Source of the DNA: Platanthera guangdongensis
Lineage: Eukaryota; Streptophyta; Magnoliopsida; Asparagales; Orchidaceae
Assembly (NCBI GenBank): GCA_039583875.1
Contig: CM077162.1
Location: 164,546,720 to 164,610,719, forward strand
DNA: 64,000 nucleotides
Reading direction: 5' to 3'
Below the pieces are notes generated by a model. The model was not told the DNA's origin, ran no database searches, and saw nothing but the letters and a program-made list of their open reading frames with translations. Each line of letters opens with the position of its first letter. Positions within the stretch are counted from its first letter, which is position 1. Shown here piece after piece: positions 22,134 to 32,680 of this stretch. The position numbers were made by a program, and so were the translations under genes.

Positions 22134-25100
22134 ATGGCAAGTGTTTCACACTCCACTTTGTCTCTGAGAGCCATCCTTGAGAAGGATAAGCTCAGTGGGA
22201 CAAATTACATGGACTGGTACAAGAACCTGAGAATTGTTCTCAGGCAAGAGCGAAAGCTCTATGTCTTGGAAGAAGAAGCCCCCGAGGTGCCGACCGGGAA
22301 CTCTTCCCGTGCTGAGAAAGATACTTATAAGAAGTATACTGATGATGCTTTAGATGTCGAATGCCTTATGCTTGCCACTATGAACTCTGAGCTTCAGAAG
22401 CAACATGAGAGCATGGGGTGCAAGGAGATTGACGAGCATCTCAAGAAAATGTTTCAAGGGCAGGCTCGTCAAGAGAGGTTCGACGTCACAAAAGCATTGT
22501 TTCAGTGCAAGATGGAAGTTCGAGACTCAATAGGGACTCACGTACTCAAGATGATTGGGTATATAGAGAACCTTGAAAGGCTGGGTTTTCCTCTTGGTCA
22601 AGAGTTGGCCACCGATCTGATCCTGCAATCGTTGCCGGACAGTTATGAGCAGTTCGTCTTGAAATACAACATGAATGAGATAGACAAGACACTGCCCGAA
22701 CTCCTAGGCATGTTGAGAACTGCTGAAATCAATATGAAGAAGGCCAAGCCTGCCAGCCCCATACTGATGGTGCATAAGGGCAAGGGCAAGGCCAAGGCCA
22801 AGGGCTCTAAGAAGACGAAGGTGGGACCTAAGTCATATCTTCAGCTCAAGTCTTCTGCACTGATGAAAAAGAAAAGCACGGTGAAGGAAGGGGAATGCCA
22901 CCACTGTGGCAAGGCTGGTCATTGGCGGAGGAACTGTCCTTCGTACATTGAGGGTCTGCAGAAATTGAAGGGAGGTATGACTTCCGCTTCTAATGTTTAC
23001 GTTATAGAGATAAACCTTTCTGCTCCTTCATCTTCAGTATTGGATACCGGATGTGGTTCTCACATTTGTACAAATGTGCAGGAACTGGGAAGGAGAAGAT
23101 TGCTGAGTAAAGGGGAGGTGGACCTCCGTGTCGGCAATGGAGCAAGAGTTGCTGCTGTAGCTGTAGGAGTTTACCGTCTTTCTTTGCCCAGTGGGCTTGT
23201 AATAGAACTTGATAATTGTTATTTTGTTCCGGCCATAACTAGAAACATTATATCTATTTCATGTTTGGACGTGATTGGATTTTCTTTTATAATTAAGAAC
23301 AATTGTTGTTCTATATTTAAGAATGATGTTTGTTATGCTGTAGCCCAATTGTTTAATGGTCTTTATGTTTTGAACTTGGACCATCTGATCTGTAATGTAG
23401 AAAATAATAAAAGACTAAGAACAAATGACTCGAACCCTACATTTCTCTGGCATTGTCGTTTGGGCCATATCAACGAGAAGCGCATATCCAAGCTCCATAG
23501 AGATGGACTTTTGGACTCATTTGATTATGAATCATTTGAGAGATGCGAATCTTGTTTGTTAGGCAAGATGACTAAAGATCCTTTCACTGGTTATACTGAG
23601 AGGGCTGAGGATCTCTTGGGTGTTATATATAGTGATGTATGCGGACCCATGAGTTCCATGGCTAGAGGTGGGTATTTCTACTTTGTTACATTTACTGATG
23701 ATTTCAGTAGATACAGATATGTGTATCTTATGAAGTGCAAATCCGAGACCTTTGAAAAGTTCAAAGAGTTCAAGAATGAAGTAGAAAACCAGTTGGGTAA
23801 AAGGGTTAAAGCACTCCGATCTGATCGAGGTGGCGAATACCTGAGTCATGAGTTCCGTGATCATCTGAAAGAGTGTGGTATTGTATCACAGCTCACTCCA
23901 CCTAGAACACCACAACATAATGGTGTGTCTGAGAGGAGAAATCGTACTCTGTTAGACATGGTACGTTCGACGATGAGTCATGCAGACTTGTCTGTTTCCT
24001 TTTGGGGTTTTGCTTTAGAGACTGCTGCAATGACATTGAATCGCGCTCCAACGAAAACGGTTCTGAAGACACCATATGAGATATGGACTGGGAAGCGTCC
24101 TAGTATGTCGTTCATTAAAATTTGGGGCTGTGAGGCATACGTGAGACGTCAAATGCCTGCCAAGCTGGAACCCAAATCGGATAAGTGTTATCTGGTGGGA
24201 TATCCTAAGGAAACGAAAGGGTATTACTTTTACCTACCGTCTGAGGGCAAAGTGTTTGTCGCGAGGACTAGTGTCTTCTTGGAGAAAGTGTTCTTATCAA
24301 GAAAGACTGAAAAGGTAGAGCTTGAAGAAATTCAAGAACCACAGGTAGTGAATGAACCGGAATTGGATTCTGAGACAGGACTACAAGATGTTGTAGCTAG
24401 AGAACCTGCTCAGGGAACACAAGTCCTACGTAGATCTGGTAGACCGAGGTTTGAGCCTGAGAGATATGGATTTCTCGTGTCTCAAATAAGTAATGTGTTG
24501 CTTATGGATCATGACGATGAACCAGCAACCTACCAAGAGGCTATGAATGGACCGGACTCCGACAAATGGCTTGAGGATATGAAATCCGAAATGGACTCCA
24601 TGTATGCAAACCAAGTTTGGAACTTGGTGGAACCACCTGAAGGGGTACGACCCATAGGGTGCAAGTGGGTCTTCAAGAAGAAGACCGACATGGATGGGAA
24701 TGTACAGACATTCAAAGGGCGACTGGTGGCTAAGGGTTTCAAGCAAATTCATGGTATTGACTATGATGAGACTTTTTCCCCTGTTGCCATGGTAAAGTCC
24801 ATAAGGATATTGCTTGCTATTGCTGTGTATTATGACTACGAGATCTGGCAGATGGATGTCAAAACGGCTTTCCTTAATGGAAACCTCCTTGAGGAAGTGT
24901 ATATGACACAACCCGAGGGTTTTGTATCCCCAGATGAAGCCACTAAAATATGCAAGCTGAATAAGTCCATCTATGGACTGAAACAGGCCTCTCGAAGTTG
25001 GAATCTTCGTTTTGATGAGAAAATCAAAGAGTTTGGTTTCATCAAGAATGAAGATAAGCCTTGTGTTTACAAGCGAATCAGTGGGAGCATTGTTGTCTTC

Positions 25101-26099
25101 CTGATATTGTATGTAGATGACATACTGTTGATTGGGAACGACATTCCTACCCTGAAAGTTGTTAAGAACAACCTAGGGAACTGCTTTTCAATGAAGGATT
25201 TGGGTGAAGCGACTTATATACTTGGTATTAAGATCTATAGAGATAGATCGAAGAAGTTGCTGGGTTTGACCCAGAGTACGTACATCGAAAAGCTGTTGAA
25301 GCGGTTCAACATGCTGGAGTCCAAGAATGGATTTTTGCCCATGTCTCATGGTGTGAATCTCTCTAAGGACCAGTGCCCAAAGTCTTGTGAAGACAAGGAC
25401 CGTATGAAGTTGATTCCATATGCTTCGGCAATTGGATCAATCATGTACGCGATGTTATGTACTCGACCCGATGTCTCCTTTGCTTTGAGCATGACTAGCA
25501 GGTATCAGTCAGACCCCGGTGAGTGTCACTGGATTGCAGTCAAGAATATCCTGAAGTACTTGAGAAGGACTAAGGGTGTGTTCTTGGTGTATGGTGGAGA
25601 GGAAGAGCTCGTTGTAAGTGGTTACACGGATGCTAGCTTCCAAACTGATAGAGACGACTCCAAGTCTCAGTCAGGTTTTGTGTTTTGCCTGAATGGAGGA
25701 GCTGTGAGCTGGAAGAGTTCCAAGCAAGAGACAGTTGCTGATTCTACAACAGAGGCCGAGTATATCGCAGCAGCTAATGCGGCGAAGGAGGCTGTATGGA
25801 TTAGGAAATTCATCGGCGAGCTTGATGTAGTTCCTAGCATTGTTGGTCCCGTAGTTCTCTACTGTGATAACAATGGTGCAATTGCACAATCTAAGGAACC
25901 TAGATCTCATCAGCGCTCCAAGCACATACTTCGGCGGTTTCATCTTATTCGTGAGATTGTCGAACGAGGAGATGTAAACATTTGCAGAGTGCCGACTGAG
26001 GAAAATATTGCGGATCCGCTGACAAAGCCTCTCGCGCAGAGAAAGCATGATGGTCATACTAGATCGATGGGTATACGATACCTAAATGATCAACTCTAG
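22134..26099 (+). CDS. C1 gag-pol polyprotein, Ty1/Copia, intact (1321 aa)
   Basis: A single ORF from ATG (context CCATGGC) encodes everything needed for retrotransposition. Gag (UBN2-type) occupies about residues 1-250, with a lysine-rich stretch and a zinc knuckle CHHCGKAGHWRRNC at 255-268. Protease active site DTGCGSH starts at D304. Integrase has its HHCC domain from H440 (WHCRLGHIN ... CESC) and catalytic D501, D564 and E600, an exact D-35-E spacing. RT shows the copia signature QMDVKTAFLNG, YGLKQASRSWN and catalytic YVDD at 993-996. RNase H follows ([37 protein letters not shown]). No stop or frameshift and all catalytic residues are present. The length is normal for plant copia. The lineage within Copia is not fixed by eye. 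Confidence 0.97.
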   Translation: MASVSHSTLSLRAILEKDKLSGTNYMDWYKNLRIVLRQERKLYVLEEEAPEVPTGNSSRAEKDTYKKYTDDALDVECLMLATMNSELQKQHESMGCKEIDEHLKKMFQGQARQERFDVTKALFQCKMEVRDSIGTHVLKMIGYIENLERLGFPLGQELATDLILQSLPDSYEQFVLKYNMNEIDKTLPELLGMLRTAEINMKKAKPASPILMVHKGKGKAKAKGSKKTKVGPKSYLQLKSSALMKKKSTVKEGECHHCGKAGHWRRNCPSYIEGLQKLKGGMTSASNVYVIEINLSAPSSSVLDTGCGSHICTNVQELGRRRLLSKGEVDLRVGNGARVAAVAVGVYRLSLPSGLVIELDNCYFVPAITRNIISISCLDVIGFSFIIKNNCCSIFKNDVCYAVAQLFNGLYVLNLDHLICNVENNKRLRTNDSNPTFLWHCRLGHINEKRISKLHRDGLLDSFDYESFERCESCLLGKMTKDPFTGYTERAEDLLGVIYSDVCGPMSSMARGGYFYFVTFTDDFSRYRYVYLMKCKSETFEKFKEFKNEVENQLGKRVKALRSDRGGEYLSHEFRDHLKECGIVSQLTPPRTPQHNGVSERRNRTLLDMVRSTMSHADLSVSFWGFALETAAMTLNRAPTKTVLKTPYEIWTGKRPSMSFIKIWGCEAYVRRQMPAKLEPKSDKCYLVGYPKETKGYYFYLPSEGKVFVARTSVFLEKVFLSRKTEKVELEEIQEPQVVNEPELDSETGLQDVVAREPAQGTQVLRRSGRPRFEPERYGFLVSQISNVLLMDHDDEPATYQEAMNGPDSDKWLEDMKSEMDSMYANQVWNLVEPPEGVRPIGCKWVFKKKTDMDGNVQTFKGRLVAKGFKQIHGIDYDETFSPVAMVKSIRILLAIAVYYDYEIWQMDVKTAFLNGNLLEEVYMTQPEGFVSPDEATKICKLNKSIYGLKQASRSWNLRFDEKIKEFGFIKNEDKPCVYKRISGSIVVFLILYVDDILLIGNDIPTLKVVKNNLGNCFSMKDLGEATYILGIKIYRDRSKKLLGLTQSTYIEKLLKRFNMLESKNGFLPMSHGVNLSKDQCPKSCEDKDRMKLIPYASAIGSIMYAMLCTRPDVSFALSMTSRYQSDPGECHWIAVKNILKYLRRTKGVFLVYGGEEELVVSGYTDASFQTDRDDSKSQSGFVFCLNGGAVSWKSSKQETVADSTTEAEYIAAANAAKEAVWIRKFIGELDVVPSIVGPVVLYCDNNGAIAQSKEPRSHQRSKHILRRFHLIREIVERGDVNICRVPTEENIADPLTKPLAQRKHDGHTRSMGIRYLNDQL

Positions 26100-27069
26100 C
26101 GAGAATCTTGTGGGTTGCATGTAAACTTGTATTTTGTTGGCTATTTGTTCATATGATGAACATTGTACCTAGGTTTTCTTTTACAATTAATGGCAAATTC
26201 TTTTATTATGAGTTTTTCTATATATGATAGTTAAATGTTAACATAATAGATACCCTTAGAATGTTCGCTTCCATGGGACATCAAGTGCGTGACTTGAATG
26301 TGAGAGCCTATGATTTATTTGAAGCTTCATTCTTAAAGGTCCCTGGTCGAGTATCATCATAGAAGCTAAGGGTGATGATGGTACATGAAGACTAGCACGT
26401 GCGTTGACTGATGACTTGTTCTCACAGGTCATGATATTGTGATATCAAGTCATCACGTGGGTACTTGTTAGTGAACAAGTTGTACTGGACAGACCCAACT
26501 TGAGACTACTCTATGGATTGTCATCCAATCGTGTCACGAGTAGGTCTCAATTGACAATGGTGTTGTGGTCCTTTGACCTGAAGTCACAACATTCATTAAG
26601 TGAGGAAGAGCGTGCTTTGATGCCATCTAAAGTCTTCCTTGAGAAAGGTTGATGATAAGGGTGGTTGTTGGGCATGTTACGAATCATTTGGGTGTTTGTG
26701 TGTGAGCAGATATGGAATTTGTCCTCCTGTATGACAGGAGTTGCATCCATGGGCCGCTTGATGGAACTGGACTGAGAAATGCATGACCATGCTTGGTTGA
26801 GTCAATATGTGATATTGGACTCACCATTCTCTGGAAGTCCGTCCTCGATCAAGAAAACTTGGATTGAGCTATTACGAGGGTGACACGGTCCATACCTCTA
26901 GTTCTTTCCGGTTGTAAATGACAAAGGGACAAAGACAACGCTGATACATTGGTCATAAAGGCTTATGAGTTATAAACTCTTATTGCTTGGGGAGCAATGA
27001 TGCATTGCTAGATGCCGCTCATTATTTGTGAGGTTTTTGCTTTGATACTTTCGAGATCAAGTGGGAGTC
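26100..27069 (+). other. C1 3' untranslated region and polypurine tract
   Basis: About 970 non-coding bases with several GTCATGATATTGTGATATCA-like dyads near 26425-26465. It ends in AAGTGGGAGTC, the polypurine tract that abuts the 3' LTR. No extra ORF of note. Confidence 0.75.
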
Positions 27070-28174
27070 TGTTGGAGTTACCATGATGATCTGGAAGTGA
27101 TCAAACATGTAATCTCACTGCCAACGCGATATGAGCCTGCACGGTCGCACATAAGAGATGTGGAGAAGTTGAATGATTGACTGTGTTGGTAAAGGTTACC
27201 AATCACCGACCTGAATGGGGTTGTGGGCAAAGTGTTGCCTTAAAGAAGAGTCGGGTTGGGCAAGGTGTCGCCTTGGAGGATTGGTGCTCGGATTCTCACC
27301 GATCGATGAGAATCGTCGAGAAGTGTTCTCTGATTCTCGCCGATCGACGAGAATCGTCGACTCTATTCGACGTGTATCGTCGGTGATTCTCGACGATCGA
27401 CGAGAATCGTCAACCTACGATTCGACGTGAATCGTCGGGCATTCTCGCCGATCGATTCTCGCCGAATCTGCTGGTGATTCTCGCCGACCGATTCTCGCCG
27501 ACTGGTTCTCACCGATCCTAGCCGATACTCGCCGATTCTTAGTGATTCTCGACGATCGATTCTCACCGATCGGCTGGTCATTCTCGCCGATTCTGGAACC
27601 CTTATTCTTGGGTGGTCTGCGGATATCGATTTTCCTAGGTTTATTTATACCTTTGGTATAAATAGAATACTTAGGGTTTTTCAGGATTACTTCTTTTGAT
27701 CGAATCGAACCCGACGGAAGAGTTCCGTTCTTCGTTCCGCCGATCCCGAATCCCGCCGCCGACGGAAGGGTTCTGCCGCCGCCGTGTTCGCTCCGTCGAC
27801 CTCCTTCTCTCCGGCGATCGTCGCTGGTGTTTCTCTTCCTGGCGCGGACCTAGCAGTCCGTGGAATAGCAAGGTGCGGTCATCGTTCTTCCCGATCTTCC
27901 GTGCGACGGAAAGCTCGGCGTTCTCCCGCTCGTGTGGATTTCTGCAGAGACGTGGATATTATTCCACGTAGAACTCGCCACTAGCAAGAATACAAAGTTT
28001 GGAGCATCTCCGTTGAGTTGTGACTCAACGCCACCGAGGTAATTTTTGCCTTGTTATATGTTAACTTCTTGATTCAACTGTCATGGCCCGATCCTATTTC
28101 TTTTGGGTTTTCTTGATGTTTTGTTTTCCGCTGCGTGCACAAGCGTTGTGCCCCCAACATAGAGAAACCCAACA
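27070..28174 (+). repeat. C1 3' LTR
   Basis: Same length (1105 bp) and termini as 20043-21147; differences are scattered substitutions, mostly transitions. Confidence 0.97.
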
Positions 28175-28234
28175 GAGCTAAGGATATCCTAGAAGGTGCT
28201 AGAAGACTTCAGGAAATGAGAAAGCTTGCTGTTT
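28175..28234 (+). pseudogene. Unidentified coding-like fragment, part 2, with right TSD of C1
   Basis: Starts with the TSD GAGCT and continues the frame left at 20042 (AKDILEGARRLQEM ...) to a TGA about 20 codons on. The text after it (28235-28314) looks non-coding, including GGTCTGCCAAAATCGTAGCTCCGCTATT-like sequence. A similar stretch recurs just beyond C2 at about 42278-42310. Confidence 0.4.
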
Positions 28235-28337
28235 GAGGTACCCTGTGGGTCTATTTATAGAATCCAGCAATTTGGTCTGCCAAAATCGTAGCTCCGCTAT
28301 TCCAAAAGGCTACATGAAAGAAGGGGATAGATCTAAT

Positions 28338-28380
28338 TTACTCTAGGTGGGGGGGGGGGGGGGGGTGGTGAATAGAGTAA
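28338..28380. repeat. C2 LTR-end hairpin with poly-C loop (left LTR)
   Basis: TTACTCTA (28338-28345) pairs with TAGAGTAA (28373-28380) around an expanded G run. Equivalent hairpins lie at 40729-40760, 34609-34638 (solo LTR), 43345-43369 (C4), 49413-49437 and 60326-60350 (C3). Confidence 0.85.
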
Positions 28381-29364
28381 TTAAAAACTTTTCGCAATTT
28401 TAAATATATCAGAGTAATAAAATAGGTGATACTATAGTAGTAATAGAAAAAGGAATACAGCCTAAGCAAAACTACCACAGCACAATTAACTATAACAGCA
28501 AAGAAAGAATAAAAAGAAAATAGGCAACCAGACAACACAAGAATTTTGTAGTGGTTCCCCAAACTGGGTACATCCACTCTTATACCACCCTGGTAGGAAT
28601 CCACTAGCAGGTTTTTGATCAGGTGACTGCCACCATAAGATCTATTTCCAGGGAGATCTCAGAACTCTTTGCGCATTTGATCAGGTGCCCAAAAACCAAG
28701 AATAAACTTTTGAAGGGAGTTAATAAAACCTTTATACAGGAGGTGACAGTTGTGATGTTGTCTTCTCTTTTCTCTATACAACAGAGAAGAATAGTGGATT
28801 GTTGTTGTCAAGACTCCTTCTTAAATAACTTGGAGCCTTGCTCAGGGTGTAGGTCTTCAGCCTTGTCTTGAAATGATGTCCAGGATCTTTCTGACTGATT
28901 GATTGTTGTTGTCCTTGAATGTTCCTAGAGAAGAAGTTGAAGAAGACTCTTGATATTTGTTTGTTGTTCTTCTCAGTCTTCAGTAAGAGTAAGGGGAAAA
29001 CATGTTGTTTTCTACACAGAGAAAAGTTCTGAATATTCTTCTCTATATCACTTGTTGCCGTCTGAAAATAGAAAATCTCTTTTATATTGTCTGTCAAAAT
29101 TGTCCTTTGAATTTTGAATTCCAAGCATTGATTGTTGATTGCCTGGAGAATGAAATACGGCTGGAGAATATTGTCTTTAATGAGTTTCCCCAACTGTCCC
29201 AATAAATTAAGCAAGTAATTAACCCTGATGAAGGCCATAATTAATGCTGCCAATAATGGCTATATTCAACAGAATATGTGCATTAATTACTCAGGAAATC
29301 ACTGCTAAATAATATATGGAATAAGGACAGAAATGAGGAAAAATCTCTAAGTCTGGCACTGGAC

Positions 29365-29690
29365 AGAAATCATCGAGCTCTAAACAGATTTCGTCGACCG
29401 GAGATCCAAGTTCGTCAAGATAAGAAATCTTGTTCGTCGAACTGAGCTTAGCAAACTGCATTCTGGAAAAATCTTTCCAATTTTACGGTCCAAGTTCGTC
29501 GAGCACAAAATCTCTCTTCGTAGAGCTGAGTTCAGCGAAAATAATCTGGAAAGAATCCGTTGAAGCTGAACTCCAGATTTTGTCGATCTGAGCTCGAATA
29601 TCGTCGAGCTCAACTCAGAGAATTATCTCTGATTTCGTCGATCTGATATTGACGATCGTCGAGCTGAGTTCGAAAAATTTCGAACTGATA
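29365..29690. repeat. C2 3' LTR array of TTCGTCGA / TCGACGAA motifs
   Basis: About ten TTCGTCGA-type motifs, many decayed by single transitions, in the U3 part. The right LTR has the same array at 41765-42055. Confidence 0.88.
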
Positions 29691-32680
29691 ATTTTGAACT
29701 TGAATTTCTTCCAAGTCTTGAGTCCCCTGAAGTGTTATGCTGGCTGGTCCATGAAGGTAGAACCTAATGACTAGCCTAAACTCTAGGACACAGAGACTTG
29801 ACCCTTGCTATACAATGTGGGTCAAACTTATCCTAATTAGTGAACCTAGCCGAAATCCAACTAGGGATCCAATAATCTCCTCCTATTTGGGTGAGGTCCC
29901 TAACAAAAGAAAATAATCACAAAGCAAAAATAATATATCTTGCAGAAAATTTAAAAATATCTAGCAGATATGTACATAACAGTGACTTTGTGACAATTTA
30001 AACAAATAGAGTTCAGAAAGTAAAACTAAACATAATATTCATTTGTTCTTCTTGGCCTTTCCTTTATCAGATTTGTCAGAACTCTCAAAGGGCTGTCTGA
30101 ATTTGATTTCTATGTTGGGATTGGCAGCTTCTCTTTTTGACATAGTCATGTCTGCTGCTCCAATGATATTGAGAGAAGTTGATCTTAGTACTACAGCCTC
30201 TGGATGCAAATTCATATAAGCATCTACATTGAAAAACTTGTTAATCTTGTCATACCTTTGTAGTTCTTCTTTTCTGTAGGATGACATTGTGGAGTACCGA
30301 GAAGGATCTCTACCTTCAGCTTTGGCTTTGTTAATCATGGAGAGTCCAACTAACTCTTGAAATCTGGCCATTCTTGCAGTTGTATCTTGCTCAGGATCCA
30401 CAAAAGGGATTGGAGGAGATTCTGGCCTTTTTGGACTGTTATCTTTTTCAGATTTATCAACTTCAGATACTGTCTGTTGCATTTCTTGCTTCTGATATTG
30501 TTGTTGTTGTCTGCTGCTACTTGAATTTTTGTGCTGGCTGCTTCCTTGAAATTGAGATCTTGAAGATCTGCCCTGTTGTCTTTAATAAGTCTAAGTATAT
30601 GAAGTAGATCTCTAAGAAATATTTCCTGAAGCACCAGCTGCTGGAGGAGAAGGAGGAGGAGGACCTCTCCAATTCCTTTGAGAAGGAGGAGGAGGAGAGT
30701 ACCTTCTACTTTTCTTCCTGGCTTTCTACTCATTTTTGGATAGTCACATCCATGAAGGCATCTTTGGGTATGGAGCAATCTTCTGAAGAATATAGTAGGG
30801 AGTGTCTGCATTAGGATTTGGCTTTGGAACAGCCTTAATAGGAGTTTTTCTTTTCTAAGCAACTTTCTTCTTTGCTTTTGAGTCATCAGACTCATCAGAG
30901 TCTTCATCATCATTGTCATCATCAGATGATCCTTGAGGATTGTCATATAAGGCATCAATTGCCTTCAAGGCTTCCTTGGAGATTTGATTTCCAGCTTGAG
31001 GAGGCACTTTAGGTACTGCAGCTTCTGGTTCAGTAACACTTTCAGAAAATAATTTATTTTCTTCTTTTATATCAGCAAGAATATTATCATCTAGATTCGG
31101 TAAAGGACTATCATCCATCTTATAAGTAGGAGGGGATATAGCCTTGGGAGGAGAAATAGCCTTAGAGGCTGATACTATTGGAGGCTCTGCTACTGCAAAA
31201 CTTGCCTTAAGTTGCTTAGCAACTGCAGGGCTTATTGGGGCAGTATAAGGTACAATAACTCTAGATAGCTGTTCAGCAAAACTATGTAGAATATTGTTGT
31301 AAACAAAATTGAAGGAATCTAGTAAAGAATCTAGATTAACTGTGGGATTTATAATGTAATCACCAACAGTAATTATTTCTGCCACAACTATGTCAGCCAT
31401 GTCTATATCAGAATCTGTAAACAAATCAATTATTTATGCTGGAGGGGCTACTTCTGCTAAATCATCAGACATCTCAGAATCTGCTGTTGCTGCTGTACAA
31501 GGAGGAACTGGAGCTTCTTCACAGAATATCTCCCCTTGACGTTCAGAGGGTCCTGAAGTCAGTCCTCCAGAAGAAGGGACAGAAGACAGGGCAACAATTC
31601 TGGAAGAGAGAGAGATGATGGAAGCAGAGAGAGGAGCAATATCAGTAGCTATATGTTTCTCAAGAGTGGGGGAAATAAAGGCAAAAAGATCTTTTTCTAT
31701 ATCAGAAAAGTTTAGGTATAGGGGTTCAGGAGTAGAGGAGGAGTAGGGAGTGTGATGTCCATAATTTGAACACACAAAGAATGCATTGGAGAAGTCTGTG
31801 TGGGTATATTCTGGGAATGTGGAAGGGGTAATGGATGGAATGTCAGTGGGATGATTGGAGGGATATCAATTGAAGGAATTTTAGTGGTAGAAGAGGGAAC
31901 TATGGTTGTGGGTGAGGAGATGTGTTCCTGAATTGGAGAGTTATGTAGAGATGGTTGAGGAGACAACAAATTGAAGGATGGTTGTGAGGTAGATGGAATT
32001 TCAGATATATTAATGTGAGGTGGAGATTGATGAGGTGGAGATGGAGGTGGTGTAGTATTTTCTGGAGATCGAACTGGTGTTGGAACTGGTGTGGGTAGAT
32101 GTTGAGGAGATTGAATTGGTGGAGTATGCTCTGGAGAAGAGGATGGTTATTATTATGGAGGAGGTGATGGAATTCTGGTGGAGGTAAGGACATCTTCTGG
32201 AGGTGGAGGAGTGGTTGTCACTGCCCTAGTGCTCTCAGAAGTCCGGGAAGAGGAGGAAGCCTTGGATGGCCTTGAGATTGTCCTCTCCCATTTGCCAAAA
32301 AGTGCAGATGTAGGCCTCTTTGAGGCTTTAATGAACACTGTCGGGGAGACAAGTAGTTCAGGTGCCTTCTCTTGAAGGAATATTCCCAGAATCCTCACAA
32401 AACACACTTCTTTCTTTGTATTATTCTTCTTTATTAATTCAATTTATACATGTCCTCAGTTAACAGATTTCTTCTTAACCAGAGCACAAATCACTAGGTA
32501 TTGGTGTTTGGTGATGTAATCGTGGGTTGTATGCTTGCCCAGTAATACCTTGCCAACTATGTCTGCAAGAAACTTGTATTGAACAGACAAGTTCTTTTTC
32601 AATAATTTATTAGGGTTTCCTTCTGAATGCCCCATGGTGCTCAGCATATTCTCATATTCATAAGTATCTATTTCTATATA

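Larger units (their letters stand above)
20043..28174 (+). mobile_element. C1: complete Ty1/Copia retrotransposon, intact ORF
   Basis: Two 1105-bp LTRs beginning TGTTGGAG and ending AACCCAACA, perfect 5-bp TSDs, a tRNA-Met primer-binding site, a polypurine tract and one continuous gag-pol ORF. I count about 22 differences between the LTRs (roughly 2%), so insertion is recent compared with G1, G2 and C2. It interrupts the coding-like fragment at 19673-20042/28180-28234. By sequence this is the only element in the window that could still be autonomous. Confidence 0.97.
28315..29874 (-). repeat. C2 3' LTR (left copy)
   Basis: Matches 40706-42262. The outer end TGAAAG is preceded by CTACA. The inner end reads AATA (CA decayed) and is followed by a reversed polypurine tract (29875-29890, AGGAGGAGAT on the minus strand). 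Contains a G-run hairpin at 28338-28380 and a TTCGTCGA array at 29365-29690. Confidence 0.93.

Noticed and set aside
23559..25999. Minus-strand ORFs inside the C1 polyprotein (for example 24426-24911)
   Set aside because: Shadows of the intact plus-strand ORF.
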